DNA from: Bdellovibrionales bacterium Ga0074139
GTDB lineage: Bacteria; Bdellovibrionota; Bdellovibrionia; Bdellovibrionales; Bdellovibrionaceae
Length of the DNA: 64,000 nt
Assembly: GCA_001464795.1 (NCBI GenBank)
Contig: LNEB01000004.1
Span: forward strand, 57,718 to 121,717
Direction: 5' to 3'
Position numbers and translations under genes: made by a program
Shown: positions 53,186 through 61,541 of the stretch, piece by piece
Layout of the letters: each line of letters opens with the position of its first letter
Numbering within the stretch: position 1 is the first letter of the stretch
Notes under the pieces: generated by a model
Databases searched by the model: none
The model's input: only the letters and a program-made list of their open reading frames with translations
Told to the model about the DNA's origin: nothing

Positions 53186-53821
53186 ATGAATAAAATTTTA
53201 ATGTTCTTAAGCCCAGTCTGTTTGACAGTCATTGGAAGCTTTTTAAGCCCTTCGATTACATATGCACAGCCAAAACCGGTTCCTTATGTTTTCCAATATG
53301 AAGTGGGAGTTCCCGGAACAGAAGAAGCTATTCGTTCTAATGCCAAACTTTTGGAATTTATAAAGAAGTCGAACATCGAAGGTTGGTCTGTGCAGAGCGA
53401 AGAAATAGTTTACACCCAACATGTTCAAGTCCTTAAAGACAATGGTAAGACCATCGAGGACATGGTTGTAAACCAACTGAAGGGCTGCGAGGCTTTTGAT
53501 GACAACTGTAAACGCTATGTTGGAAATCTGAATCGTCGCAAAGTCGATGCGGTCTTAGAACTTGAAGCTTACGAAGGTGAGATCACCCTTCCTGCACAAG
53601 CCATTCGCTACAAGGTGACCGTTAGTGCCAATACGGCAAAGAATCACTATATTGAAGAGTCAGTCGCTGTTACCGGGCAAACGCAATTAAAGTTGGTTGC
53701 AATCATGTCGCCAGAATTCAACCAAGCACTCGCTCCCCTACGACCACAAATAATTGCTGGTTGGGCTTCGTTCTGTAATGGTGATGGTTGTATACAGCTT
53801 TACGAGTTTAAAGTTCAGTAG
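53186..53821 (+). CDS. Exported hypothetical protein
   Basis: 211 residues, signal peptide to about residue 27 (SITYA). Beta-rich mature domain with two Cys pairs (KGCEAFDDNCK and FCNGDGCIQ). An AAAGGAG site 8 nt before the ATG supports the start. Probably in the same transcript as the previous two genes (55-bp gap). Not recognised. Confidence 0.6.
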   Translation: MNKILMFLSPVCLTVIGSFLSPSITYAQPKPVPYVFQYEVGVPGTEEAIRSNAKLLEFIKKSNIEGWSVQSEEIVYTQHVQVLKDNGKTIEDMVVNQLKGCEAFDDNCKRYVGNLNRRKVDAVLELEAYEGEITLPAQAIRYKVTVSANTAKNHYIEESVAVTGQTQLKLVAIMSPEFNQALAPLRPQIIAGWASFCNGDGCIQLYEFKVQ

Positions 53822-53829
53822 TTGCCAAA

Positions 53830-54216
53830 TTAGATGAACACCATGAGTTCAATGTTGGATCCAGAAGGGTCTGAAACATAGAAATTAAGAAATGTTCGAC
53901 CTGCTCGCTCGAATTGACCATAGCCTTTTTTAGAATTTCGAGCAGGTTCTGAGCGGGGTTCCAGCCCCATCTCTTCAGCACAAGCTAGAATTTTTTTGAA
54001 CCGATTGACATCACTGACCTCAAAAGCAAAGTGAGTGGGATTTGGCAGATTCGTATTAAAGGGCAAAATTAGAAGATCACTTTCAGTGCCATGAAGAACT
54101 TGCCCGCCGACCGCCCCGGGATCATCGGAAACTTTCTCAAATCCAAAAAGTTCACAATAAAAAGCCACTGACTTTTTAACATCAGATGATCCAACAATGA
54201 GGTGGTTAATTTTCAT
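53830..54216 (-). CDS. VOC-family (glyoxalase/dioxygenase superfamily) protein
   Basis: 128 residues. Two beta-alpha-beta-beta-beta units: INHLIVGSSDVKKSVAFYCELFGFEKV and THFAFEVSDVNRFKKILACAEEMG, with GRTFLNFYVSDPSGSNIELMVF at the end. The vicinal oxygen chelate fold covers glyoxalase I, resistance proteins and dioxygenases; no specific function is assigned. Confidence 0.85.
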   Translation of the reverse strand: MKINHLIVGSSDVKKSVAFYCELFGFEKVSDDPGAVGGQVLHGTESDLLILPFNTNLPNPTHFAFEVSDVNRFKKILACAEEMGLEPRSEPARNSKKGYGQFERAGRTFLNFYVSDPSGSNIELMVFI

Positions 54217-54385
54217 AACTAAATATTAACTGGTGCCCTTCGCTGGTCAATAATCAAATCATTTTGCGAAGAGACCCAATAGGTTACTTATGAACGACTA
54301 GATAAAAATTGTGGATATCCTGCATTAGCTCTCGCTGTTTATGATTTTTATGCTAAGTTACGATTCTAAAAAACAGGAGTCCATT

Positions 54386-54844
54386 ATGAAGTCGAAATTT
54401 GTCTTAGCGTTTTTGGTTGGCCAAGTTGGATGGGCTTGCCCCGATCTTACTGGAACTTTTGTCAGTCATGCACCAACTCCTGAGACCCTAATTATCAGTC
54501 AGACGAAAAGTGATGATATGATAAAATACCACTTTATAGTAGTTGGTAAGACAGAGTTTGATCTTGTCGCCGATGGGAAAACCAGGACAGATATCTACCA
54601 TGATTATTATGGCTCTAAAATTGAAACCTCACTAACAATCAAATGTGAGGGTCAAACACTTGTGCGACATGATATCCGATTGGCATCTGGCAAATGGGAA
54701 CGCCGGATCACATTCAGTGAAGACTCCACCATCAAATTGAAAATAAATGATGCCAATGACCTGCATTTATCAAGCAAGCACACGGAAAAATTCTCTGGCT
54801 TTAGTGATACCCAGGACATCACCTATAGCCGTAAAAAAGAATAG
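54386..54844 (+). CDS. Small exported beta-rich protein
   Basis: 152 residues from the ATG at 54386, which has an AGGAG site; the frame opens 45 bp earlier. Signal peptide (MKSKFVLAFLVGQVGWA) ending at a Cys, which does not form a proper lipobox. The mature part is a beta sandwich-like chain (DLTGTFVSH, KYHFIVVGKTEFDLVADGKTRTD). Not recognised. Confidence 0.6.
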   Translation: MKSKFVLAFLVGQVGWACPDLTGTFVSHAPTPETLIISQTKSDDMIKYHFIVVGKTEFDLVADGKTRTDIYHDYYGSKIETSLTIKCEGQTLVRHDIRLASGKWERRITFSEDSTIKLKINDANDLHLSSKHTEKFSGFSDTQDITYSRKKE

Positions 54845-54951
54845 TCAGAAGAGATAAGCCAGAAGATGCAAAATTGATTCATGAAGCACATATGCGCTCT
54901 ATCCAAGAAGTCTGCGCTTCGGTGGACATCTGATACGATGCTTCCCAATGT

Positions 54952-55839
54952 CTATGGAGATCGAGACGGAGTAGGTTCAAAATTTTCCAACTTTGCACAA
55001 GTTTCAAAACATGCCTTGAATGACACCATTTCTTCAATCTGGTACCGATTTTTAATTTTCAAAAGACAATTATCGTTGCATCTAACACAGGCATCCGCCT
55101 TATTTTTTTTAACCAAGGTACATTTCTTATCAATTATCTCGCAAGAAATGAGATGACTACAATCTGCGCCCACAGTAACGACCCCAGGGCAAAAACCAAT
55201 GTTTCCTCTGTGAGTAAACTTGCATGCGCGTGCAGGTAAAGTGCAGTCAGGATCTTGCCAGCACACATGATCTGGTGGGGATTGGCTTTTTTTATATTCC
55301 CAATCTTCCCATTCCTTTTTTGATTCAGCCATTATTTTACGGGCAACCAAAAGATTGCTTTCAGTTCCAGCTATTCGGCAATAACCAGACAGATGAGCAA
55401 TTTCTGCTTTTTTCTTAGATTTATCCAAAAAAAGATTAAGAATCATTTTCGAACTTATCGGTGGAAACTCTGAAGGCTTATTATAAAGACTAATATTGTG
55501 ATGCTTAAGTTCTTTAGGCCAAATTAATGTGACCTGCTTCGGTGAGATTTCTTTAGCTAGATTTTCTTCGACCCGTATTTTTACTTTTGCGCTACCATCT
55601 TTTTGGATACGAACAGACTTAATTGTAGCCAACACAAGACTTCCCGTTTGGGTATAGCCCCAGGAACCTGGCCTTGCAACACCGTGACCATTGCTGACAT
55701 AGTATTCCTCGCAGTGATTAAGATCATCAAAAAAGGCAGGCTCAGAGGGTCTGTTTTTATATTCATTTTTTTTCGCTTCAGTCAAAACTGAAGCTTGAGT
55801 AAAAAGTGATAAACAAATTAAAAACGTAATTTTTAACAT
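54952..55839 (-). CDS. Exported protein with Cys-rich C-terminal half
   Basis: 295 residues, signal peptide MLKITFLICLSLFTQAS. Residues 1-180 hold a beta-type domain (TQTGSLVLATIKSVRIQKDGSAKVKIRVEENL, resembling an OB-like strand order). Residues 190-290 contain about twelve Cys in CxxD/CxxxC patterns (CWQDPDCTLPARAC, CSHLISCEIIDKKC, CVRCNDNC). The Cys array suggests disulfides or metal binding in the envelope. Not recognised. Confidence 0.6.
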   Translation of the reverse strand: MLKITFLICLSLFTQASVLTEAKKNEYKNRPSEPAFFDDLNHCEEYYVSNGHGVARPGSWGYTQTGSLVLATIKSVRIQKDGSAKVKIRVEENLAKEISPKQVTLIWPKELKHHNISLYNKPSEFPPISSKMILNLFLDKSKKKAEIAHLSGYCRIAGTESNLLVARKIMAESKKEWEDWEYKKSQSPPDHVCWQDPDCTLPARACKFTHRGNIGFCPGVVTVGADCSHLISCEIIDKKCTLVKKNKADACVRCNDNCLLKIKNRYQIEEMVSFKACFETCAKLENFEPTPSRSP

Positions 55840-56121
55840 GTTAATAGTGCCACATGGAATTGAACGTAAGTCAAAGTGTGCCTATCAAAAAAATCTTTCT
55901 GTTCAGCCCCGCATTCAAAGGGCAACTAAACAAAAGTGAATTAAACAAGTGCTTTCGTGCCATTTCAAAAAGCCAGCTATTTGAACAAAGCCCATAGTTT
56001 ATGGATTATAAGGCTCGCGCTGCGATATATTAGAGAAGCCCAGGTAAGATTTCTTTCTAGACATTTACATTCGAAAAACAGACTATTTCCAAGAAGATCA
56101 AATTTTTGAATTGGAGATGGT

Positions 56122-57054
56122 ATGCTCAAAAAAATAGTTCTTACTTATTTTGTCTTTGTCATCGGCGCAGCAACATCACAAGCGACTCCCCAGATGACGC
56201 CAATTAGAAATATTGTCGGGGGCGAAGATCATCTCTGTGTGCTAGGTGATGAGAAGTTGAAATGTTGGGGAATGCCTTATCATCTGCTTCCGAAAGATTT
56301 AAAGTTTCCGCTAAAACTTGCGTCTGGAAATGATGAGTTATGTGCAGCTAGTGTTGATGGAGTAAAATGCTGGGGCTTTAACAACAAGTTCGCAGCTGCC
56401 CAAAAGTTTTTATCACAGTTTAAGTATCCACAAAATTTTACTCTCTTTTCTCAGCATGGATGGGAACTAACCCTTGATATCTGTGCAATAAGTTCTGGAA
56501 CCGTTGATTGTTGGAATTCTAATCAGGGAAAAATTGAGGTTCCTTCTTTTAGTTCCGCCACGGAGGTCACCATCGGCGCTAGACACAAATGTGTCATTGA
56601 TGGTGGGAAGGTTAAATGTTGGGGCTCAAATTGCGGGTATGTTTTAGATGTCCCAAGGGGCCTTAAAAATCCTAGAAACTTGACGGCTTCATCTTTTCAT
56701 AGTTGTGTTGTAACTGATGATGGGCTGACCTGCTGGGGCTCTGACAGAGACAGCATGTGTGGCTTTGTTGTCCCACCAATCGCAACTCCTAAGCTAACAA
56801 ACCCTCGATCCCTTACCTCTGGTCTGTACCACACATGTGTTATAGGAGAGGAAGGTGTTAAATGTATCGGTCTTAATAACGAAGGCCAATTAGACATACC
56901 TAGAGATCTTAAAAATCCAACCGCTGTTTACGCTGCAGATGAGCGAACTTGTGCCGTAACGGATGATGGCTTAGTCTGTTGGGGTAAAAAGGTTTACGAG
57001 AATGGCGGTTGGGGTGGTCCCGAAGTGATTATTTCTAAAGATCCTCTGAATTAA
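56122..57054 (+). CDS. Exported RCC1-like repeat protein
   Basis: 310 residues, signal peptide to about residue 21 (ATSQA). At least six repeats of about 40 residues, with motif HxCxxxxxGxxCWGxN and PxxLxNPxxLxxG (for example HKCVIDGGKVKCWGSNCGY and HTCVIGEEGVKCIGLNNEGQ). This is the RCC1/BLIP-II beta-propeller pattern, found in many secreted bacterial proteins that bind partner proteins. Each repeat brings a Cys pair. The function is unknown. Confidence 0.85.
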   Translation: MLKKIVLTYFVFVIGAATSQATPQMTPIRNIVGGEDHLCVLGDEKLKCWGMPYHLLPKDLKFPLKLASGNDELCAASVDGVKCWGFNNKFAAAQKFLSQFKYPQNFTLFSQHGWELTLDICAISSGTVDCWNSNQGKIEVPSFSSATEVTIGARHKCVIDGGKVKCWGSNCGYVLDVPRGLKNPRNLTASSFHSCVVTDDGLTCWGSDRDSMCGFVVPPIATPKLTNPRSLTSGLYHTCVIGEEGVKCIGLNNEGQLDIPRDLKNPTAVYAADERTCAVTDDGLVCWGKKVYENGGWGGPEVIISKDPLN

Positions 57055-57180
57055 TTCACTATTGTGCTTTGCTGAATACCATCTGAATTTTCCGTAGTAT
57101 CCAGAACCGATAGCTTAAACGTTCTTGGCTGCATCCCCCCATCTCATGCCATCACGGGATACGACAGGGAACAAAACAAA

Positions 57181-57201
57181 GCCTGTTATTTTGTAACAGG
57201 C
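57181..57201. terminator. Hairpin between convergent genes, probable terminator
   Basis: An 8-bp perfect stem GCCTGTTA / TAACAGGC with a 5-nt loop. On the minus strand it is followed by a T-rich run (TTTGTTTTGTT), so it would end transcription of the LRR gene from the right; it could also terminate the RCC1-like gene from the left. It stands 130 bp past the LRR stop. Confidence 0.5.
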
Positions 57202-57330
57202 TGCAGTTGCAATCAGCGGCTTGTTTAGAAGGGGTTTTAGACACCCATTTCTTTTGATTTGAGCGTATTTATACTTGGAGCCATGAAAACCTAACCACTG
57301 TAAGTAGATCTGACTCCAAGGTGTTAATAG

Positions 57331-58650
57331 TTAAGGTTCAATATATGTAGCTTCAAAGCAGCCTCTTGCGTATTGCCCCTTTATTGTTTTACCATCCGCA
57401 GAAATTGTTCCATCCATATATTTTTGGCCCCAGAGGCCGTCAAATTTACCATTGTCGTCGATGCGCCAAAGTCCGTGCTCGATCATTGACAAAGTTCCAT
57501 TATCAAAAAGGTACAAATTATTTGTAGAAGTGCGACTTCCATCGCAGTAGTAATCAATTTTTGCCTTGTAATTCCCGACAAAAAGAATTTGTCCATTTCG
57601 TGATTGGATTGGTGAAAGGTTCGATTTGAATTTGTGGTGATTTTCAAACAACCAAGGGTATTTTGCCAACAAGGCCTGAACAGAAGGGTTTTTATCATTT
57701 TTTGGATCATTCGATAAGGGCCCTACTTTTTTTAAGAATATATTTTCGTCAAACAGATCCTCCGAAAAATAGGCATTTTGGTTTACTCTCCAAGAAAGAA
57801 ATTCGAGATTTTTTAGGATAGCAAGTTGGCTCTTTGCAAAACCCATAAAATCAATATCATCCAGAACAAAGTTACGAAGAGAATTAAGAGGTTCAAGGGT
57901 CTCAGCAGAAAAAACATAAGGTCTTGATTTACATTTTGAACCATACTCACTGCCGACCCTAATTTCATCAAGCTTTTCGAGACCTTGAAAACTCCCTCTT
58001 TCAAGCAGAGAAAAATCACCATTGGTCAATGTGAGTTTACGTAAGTTGGTAAGACCTCGAAAAAGATCATTTGGAATAGCTGCACAATTGTCAAATTTTA
58101 AACTGAGTTGCTCAAGTGCCATTAGCTTCTGAAAAGAGCCCTGACTGAGTTTTTCACGAATTGATAGATTTAGACGCTTTAGCGTTTTGCTTTCTAAGAG
58201 TGATGCTGGCAACTTCTCAGATACCAAGCTTACGTTTTCTAATGAGTTTGAATACGATAAGATATCATCTGGAATATGATAGGTTCCATAAGGCCAATAA
58301 GAAGCGTCATTGATTATTAAAGTTTCTAAAAGTATTTGATCGCGAAGAAGCCCTGTCGGAAAATGAAAAATGATGTTGTCGTAAAGATTTATTCGCAAAT
58401 TTCTTAAATTTGTAAGACCAGAAAAATCATTAGTTTTAAAAGTAAAATCTTGCCTTGATTCATGGTAGCGAGTGACATTAAGTACTGTAATCTGTTTTAA
58501 ACCCTCTTCCGTCACTCGACTGCAATCTTTAGCTGAAATTTGAATTAGAATGGCATTAATAACACTTTCGCTACGATCGCAAATATTAGTAGTATTAGCT
58601 TGAGCGATTGTGGATGCAGTTAAAATTAAAATCAGAATAGCTTTCTTCAT
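57331..58650 (-). CDS. Exported leucine-rich-repeat protein, longer paralog
   Basis: 439 residues, signal peptide MKKAILILILTASTIAQA. The Cys cap (ICDRS...AKDCSRV) is the same as in the 49924-50907 protein, then LRRs (LTNLRKLTLTNGDFSLLERGSFQGLEKL), but less regular. After about residue 330 a different C-terminal domain follows, beta-rich with a Cys near each end (YYCDGSRTSTNN and RGCFEATYIEP). A likely pair of secreted binding proteins that differ in C-terminal extension. Confidence 0.85.
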   Translation of the reverse strand: MKKAILILILTASTIAQANTTNICDRSESVINAILIQISAKDCSRVTEEGLKQITVLNVTRYHESRQDFTFKTNDFSGLTNLRNLRINLYDNIIFHFPTGLLRDQILLETLIINDASYWPYGTYHIPDDILSYSNSLENVSLVSEKLPASLLESKTLKRLNLSIREKLSQGSFQKLMALEQLSLKFDNCAAIPNDLFRGLTNLRKLTLTNGDFSLLERGSFQGLEKLDEIRVGSEYGSKCKSRPYVFSAETLEPLNSLRNFVLDDIDFMGFAKSQLAILKNLEFLSWRVNQNAYFSEDLFDENIFLKKVGPLSNDPKNDKNPSVQALLAKYPWLFENHHKFKSNLSPIQSRNGQILFVGNYKAKIDYYCDGSRTSTNNLYLFDNGTLSMIEHGLWRIDDNGKFDGLWGQKYMDGTISADGKTIKGQYARGCFEATYIEP

Positions 58651-58654
58651 TTTA

Positions 58655-58920
58655 TCTCTCGTTTCTTAAAATTAATAATCCATGTGAAAAAATAAAATTT
58701 GGTCCGGATCTACAGATTCAATGTGGAGAGATCATAACTGATGTGAATGTCAGTATCTACTGTAATAATACTGATACTAGTGGAATTTCTACTTCCGAAA
58801 AGGTGGTTTAAGAATTCTTCCTCAACCTCTTGAAATAAATCAAAAAAGTTGGTGCAGTCAACTTGAGGAGTTTCGAACTGCTTGTGTCAGTTTAAATAGA
58901 GTATTTAAACTTGTTCAATG
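58655..58920 (+). pseudogene. Possible frameshifted gene remnant
   Basis: In one frame the sequence reads NNPCEKIKFGPDLQIQCGEI...IYCNNTDTSG up to a TAA at 58809; it continues coding-like in another frame (QPLEINQKSWCSQLEEFRTACVSLNRVF) to a TGA near 58920. Cys and hydrophobic spacing look like a secreted Cys-containing protein broken by a frameshift, with no start codon left. The case is weak because both stretches are short. Confidence 0.3.
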
Positions 58921-59084
58921 AAAACCCGTAGCACGCAATAGGCACATGTTTTGGGCCTTCCAATGTCTTCGGCTGCTGCACCTTTAAACATTAAAACTTG
59001 AAAAGCACTTAGCCGTTTCACCGTTATTTCTTGATTCCTACAAACATAAAAATGATTGGTTTTAACCTTGCTGAAGACGGGATC
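58905..59084 (-). pseudogene. Possible C-terminal gene remnant
   Basis: An open reading stretch of 59 codons without ATG, bounded upstream by TAG and ending in TAA at 58905; it reads VKTNHFYVCRNQEITVKRL and FKGAAAEDIGRPKTCAYC in part. The composition is protein-like but no family was recognised, and it overlaps the remnant called on the other strand, so at most one is real. From 59085 to 59338 I see no gene; the egtB start site is at its end, and a small inverted repeat (TGCGG/CCGCA) lies near 59114-59128. Confidence 0.3.
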
Positions 59085-59338
59085 CTACATCATTTATACA
59101 ACAACTACTGGAGTGCGGTCGTGCCGCAATCGCTTTCAAACTTACGCTTTTAGTTTTTTCACTAACTAAACGGGCCGCTTATACAAGCCCCGTACTTCTC
59201 CAGGCTATTTAGACAATGTCCTCAGACTAAAATGTTAATCCAATAAAGTGACATTGGTATTATTATTAGATAAAATCCCCAACTGATTTACATTAAACGA
59301 AATCTTCACGAATTAACTTCTAAATGAAGGAGGTATAG

Positions 59339-60568
59339 GTGGTTGAAAAACACTTTTCGTTACTTAAAGACTATGAAACTGTTCGTGCAGTCAGTTTAAA
59401 AATAATTGAACCTTTGGAAATTGAAGAGATGGTAGTTCAGCCAACTACTGAAGTTAGCCCTATAAAGTGGCACTTAGGACACACCACGTGGTTCTATGAG
59501 AAATTTATTTTAGAAAAACTCGGATATGAATTGAGTAATAACGCTAGCTATAATCTTATTTTTAACTCTTATTACAAATCTGCAGGAAAACATTGGGAGC
59601 AAGGGAAACGTGGCGCACTGTCACGACCGACAGTGGACCAAATAATACAATATAGAAAAAGCATAGATAAAAAAATTCAAAATTTATCGTTAGATGAATT
59701 AAAAAAAATAGATTCCTTACTAATTGCAGGCCTGCATCATGAGATGCAACATCAAGAACTTATGTATATGGATCTTAAATATGTAAAGTACAATGAGGTA
59801 ATAAAAACCCCATACATCGAGGCCACTTTAACTACTCAACAATCAGCTGTTGAGGGGTGGCAAACAATCCAAGAAGGACTCTATATCATTGGTAACACGA
59901 GTAAACATTTCCACTACGATAATGAAACTGCTCCTCATAAAGTACACATTAATGAATGCGCTATTTCTAAAAACTATGTCACAAATGGTGAGTTCTTAGA
60001 ATTTATCCTTAGTGATGGATATAAAAGAGCGGAATTATGGTTGAGTATGGGATGGGATTGGATAAATAATAATAATATTTACGCGCCGCTCTATTGGCAT
60101 AAAAAAGACAATGAATGGCACGAGTACACTCTCCATGGTGAGGTAAAACTCAATTTACAAAGTCCAGTCGCACACATTTCCTATTTTGAAGCCGATGCGT
60201 ACGCTCGTTGGAAAAAATTGCGTCTGCCCACAGAATTTGAATTGGAAGTGTTTGATCGGATCACGTCTTCTTCCCACTCAAGGGTGTCTAGAGATAACAC
60301 TTTACATCCACAGGCTATACGGGGGCAGAACAATGAATTATGGTGTTGGACAAGTAGCCAATATTCACCCTATCCAGGCTTTAAACCATTTTTAGACTCA
60401 CTCAGTGAATATAATGGAAAATTTATGTGCAACCAATTTGTATTAAGAGGTGGTTGTTTTACCACCCCAAAGGGACATTATCGTTCGACCTACAGAAACT
60501 TTTATTTACCTCAACAGAGATGGATGTTTTCTGGAATCAGACTGACAAAGGATCTACATGAGTTTTAA
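59339..60568 (+). CDS. egtB: Ergothioneine biosynthesis sulfoxide synthase EgtB
   Basis: 409 residues; the start is a GTG with AAGGAGG five bases upstream. EgtB is an iron enzyme that joins trimethylhistidine to cysteine or gamma-glutamylcysteine via O2. The DinB-like N-terminal half has iron-binding His (PIKWHLGHTTW, H45/H48, and LHHEMQHQEL). The C-terminal half is a formylglycine-generating-type domain (LRGGCFTTP, RNFYLPQQRWMFSGIRL). It is shorter than OvoA, with no methyltransferase fused. A/T-richer than genes before 58.6 kb. Overlaps egtD by 11 bp. Confidence 0.9.
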   Translation: MVEKHFSLLKDYETVRAVSLKIIEPLEIEEMVVQPTTEVSPIKWHLGHTTWFYEKFILEKLGYELSNNASYNLIFNSYYKSAGKHWEQGKRGALSRPTVDQIIQYRKSIDKKIQNLSLDELKKIDSLLIAGLHHEMQHQELMYMDLKYVKYNEVIKTPYIEATLTTQQSAVEGWQTIQEGLYIIGNTSKHFHYDNETAPHKVHINECAISKNYVTNGEFLEFILSDGYKRAELWLSMGWDWINNNNIYAPLYWHKKDNEWHEYTLHGEVKLNLQSPVAHISYFEADAYARWKKLRLPTEFELEVFDRITSSSHSRVSRDNTLHPQAIRGQNNELWCWTSSQYSPYPGFKPFLDSLSEYNGKFMCNQFVLRGGCFTTPKGHYRSTYRNFYLPQQRWMFSGIRLTKDLHEF

Positions 60569-61541
60569 ATTAATTAAAGAAACAGAACTTCACGATGATT
60601 TCGAAATTGAGATTTTAACTGGACTATCTCAATCTCCAAAAAAATTAAGTTCAAAATATTTTTATGATGAATATGGGAGTGAACTTTTTCAACAAATTAC
60701 TCACCACAATGACTACTATTTAACAAAATCTGAAAAAGAAATTTTGGCAACAAGGTCTAACGACCTTATTAAGAATATTTTAGATGCTAACATCGATTTA
60801 ATTGAGCTTGGAGTAGGAGATGGACACAAAACCACCCACTTGATTAATGCGATATTAAATAACAAGAAGCGGCTAAAATACATACCCATCGATATTTCGG
60901 AAAAAGCATTTCAACAAATGAATGAAATCTATTCTAAAACGCATAACGGTGAATTTGAAACCCTAGGAATTGTTGCGGATTATATTGATGGAATTCGGAT
61001 AGCAAAAAAGCAATCTAACTCTAGGGTTTTACTTTTATTTTTAGGATCAAATATAGGTAACTTTGACTCAACCAACACAAAAAGTTTTTTGAAAAAAATT
61101 TGGAACCAATTAAATCATGGAGATTATTTTCTTATCGGGTTTGATTTAAAAAAAGATATCTCCACTCTTATGCGCGCCTACAATGATTCAGATGGTTTAA
61201 CAGAAAAATTTAATTTAAATATACTGAATAGAATAAATAATACAATGCAAGCTGATTTTAAAATAGAGAATTTTCAACATTTTGGCTGTTACAATCCAAT
61301 ACTTGGAGCCATGGAAAGTTTTCTAATATCCCTTAAAGATCAGGATGTTTACGTTAAGAAACTGTCACAAGTATTTTCATTTAAAAGATATGAACCAATT
61401 CATCTTGAGTACTCATTTAAATATTTAGAATCCGACATATTTGATCTAGCAAAAAAAACAGGCTACTTGGTAGAAGAAATCTATCATGACAGTAGAAAGT
61501 TCTTTGCCAACGCCCTATGGAAAGTGGAAAAAAATGTATGA
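60558..61541 (+). CDS. egtD: L-histidine N-alpha-methyltransferase EgtD
   Basis: 327 residues of the DUF2260/EgtD family. It trimethylates L-histidine using SAM to make hercynine for EgtB. Visible: YFYDEYGSELFQQIT (substrate tail), IELGVGDGHKTTHLI (SAM loop), YIPIDISEKAF, LLLFLGSNIGNF and LGAMESFLIS. Its start lies inside egtB and its stop overlaps the gltX start by 4 bp (ATGA), so all three are coupled. Confidence 0.92.
   Translation: MSFKLIKETELHDDFEIEILTGLSQSPKKLSSKYFYDEYGSELFQQITHHNDYYLTKSEKEILATRSNDLIKNILDANIDLIELGVGDGHKTTHLINAILNNKKRLKYIPIDISEKAFQQMNEIYSKTHNGEFETLGIVADYIDGIRIAKKQSNSRVLLLFLGSNIGNFDSTNTKSFLKKIWNQLNHGDYFLIGFDLKKDISTLMRAYNDSDGLTEKFNLNILNRINNTMQADFKIENFQHFGCYNPILGAMESFLISLKDQDVYVKKLSQVFSFKRYEPIHLEYSFKYLESDIFDLAKKTGYLVEEIYHDSRKFFANALWKVEKNV

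Noticed and set aside
54881..55156. 91-residue frame on the plus strand
   Set aside because: It lies almost wholly antisense to the Cys-rich exported protein at 54952-55839, which has a signal peptide and a coherent composition.
59110..59130. Integron attC-like site
   Set aside because: There is a short inverted repeat, but none of the RYYYAAC/GTTRRRY core sites.
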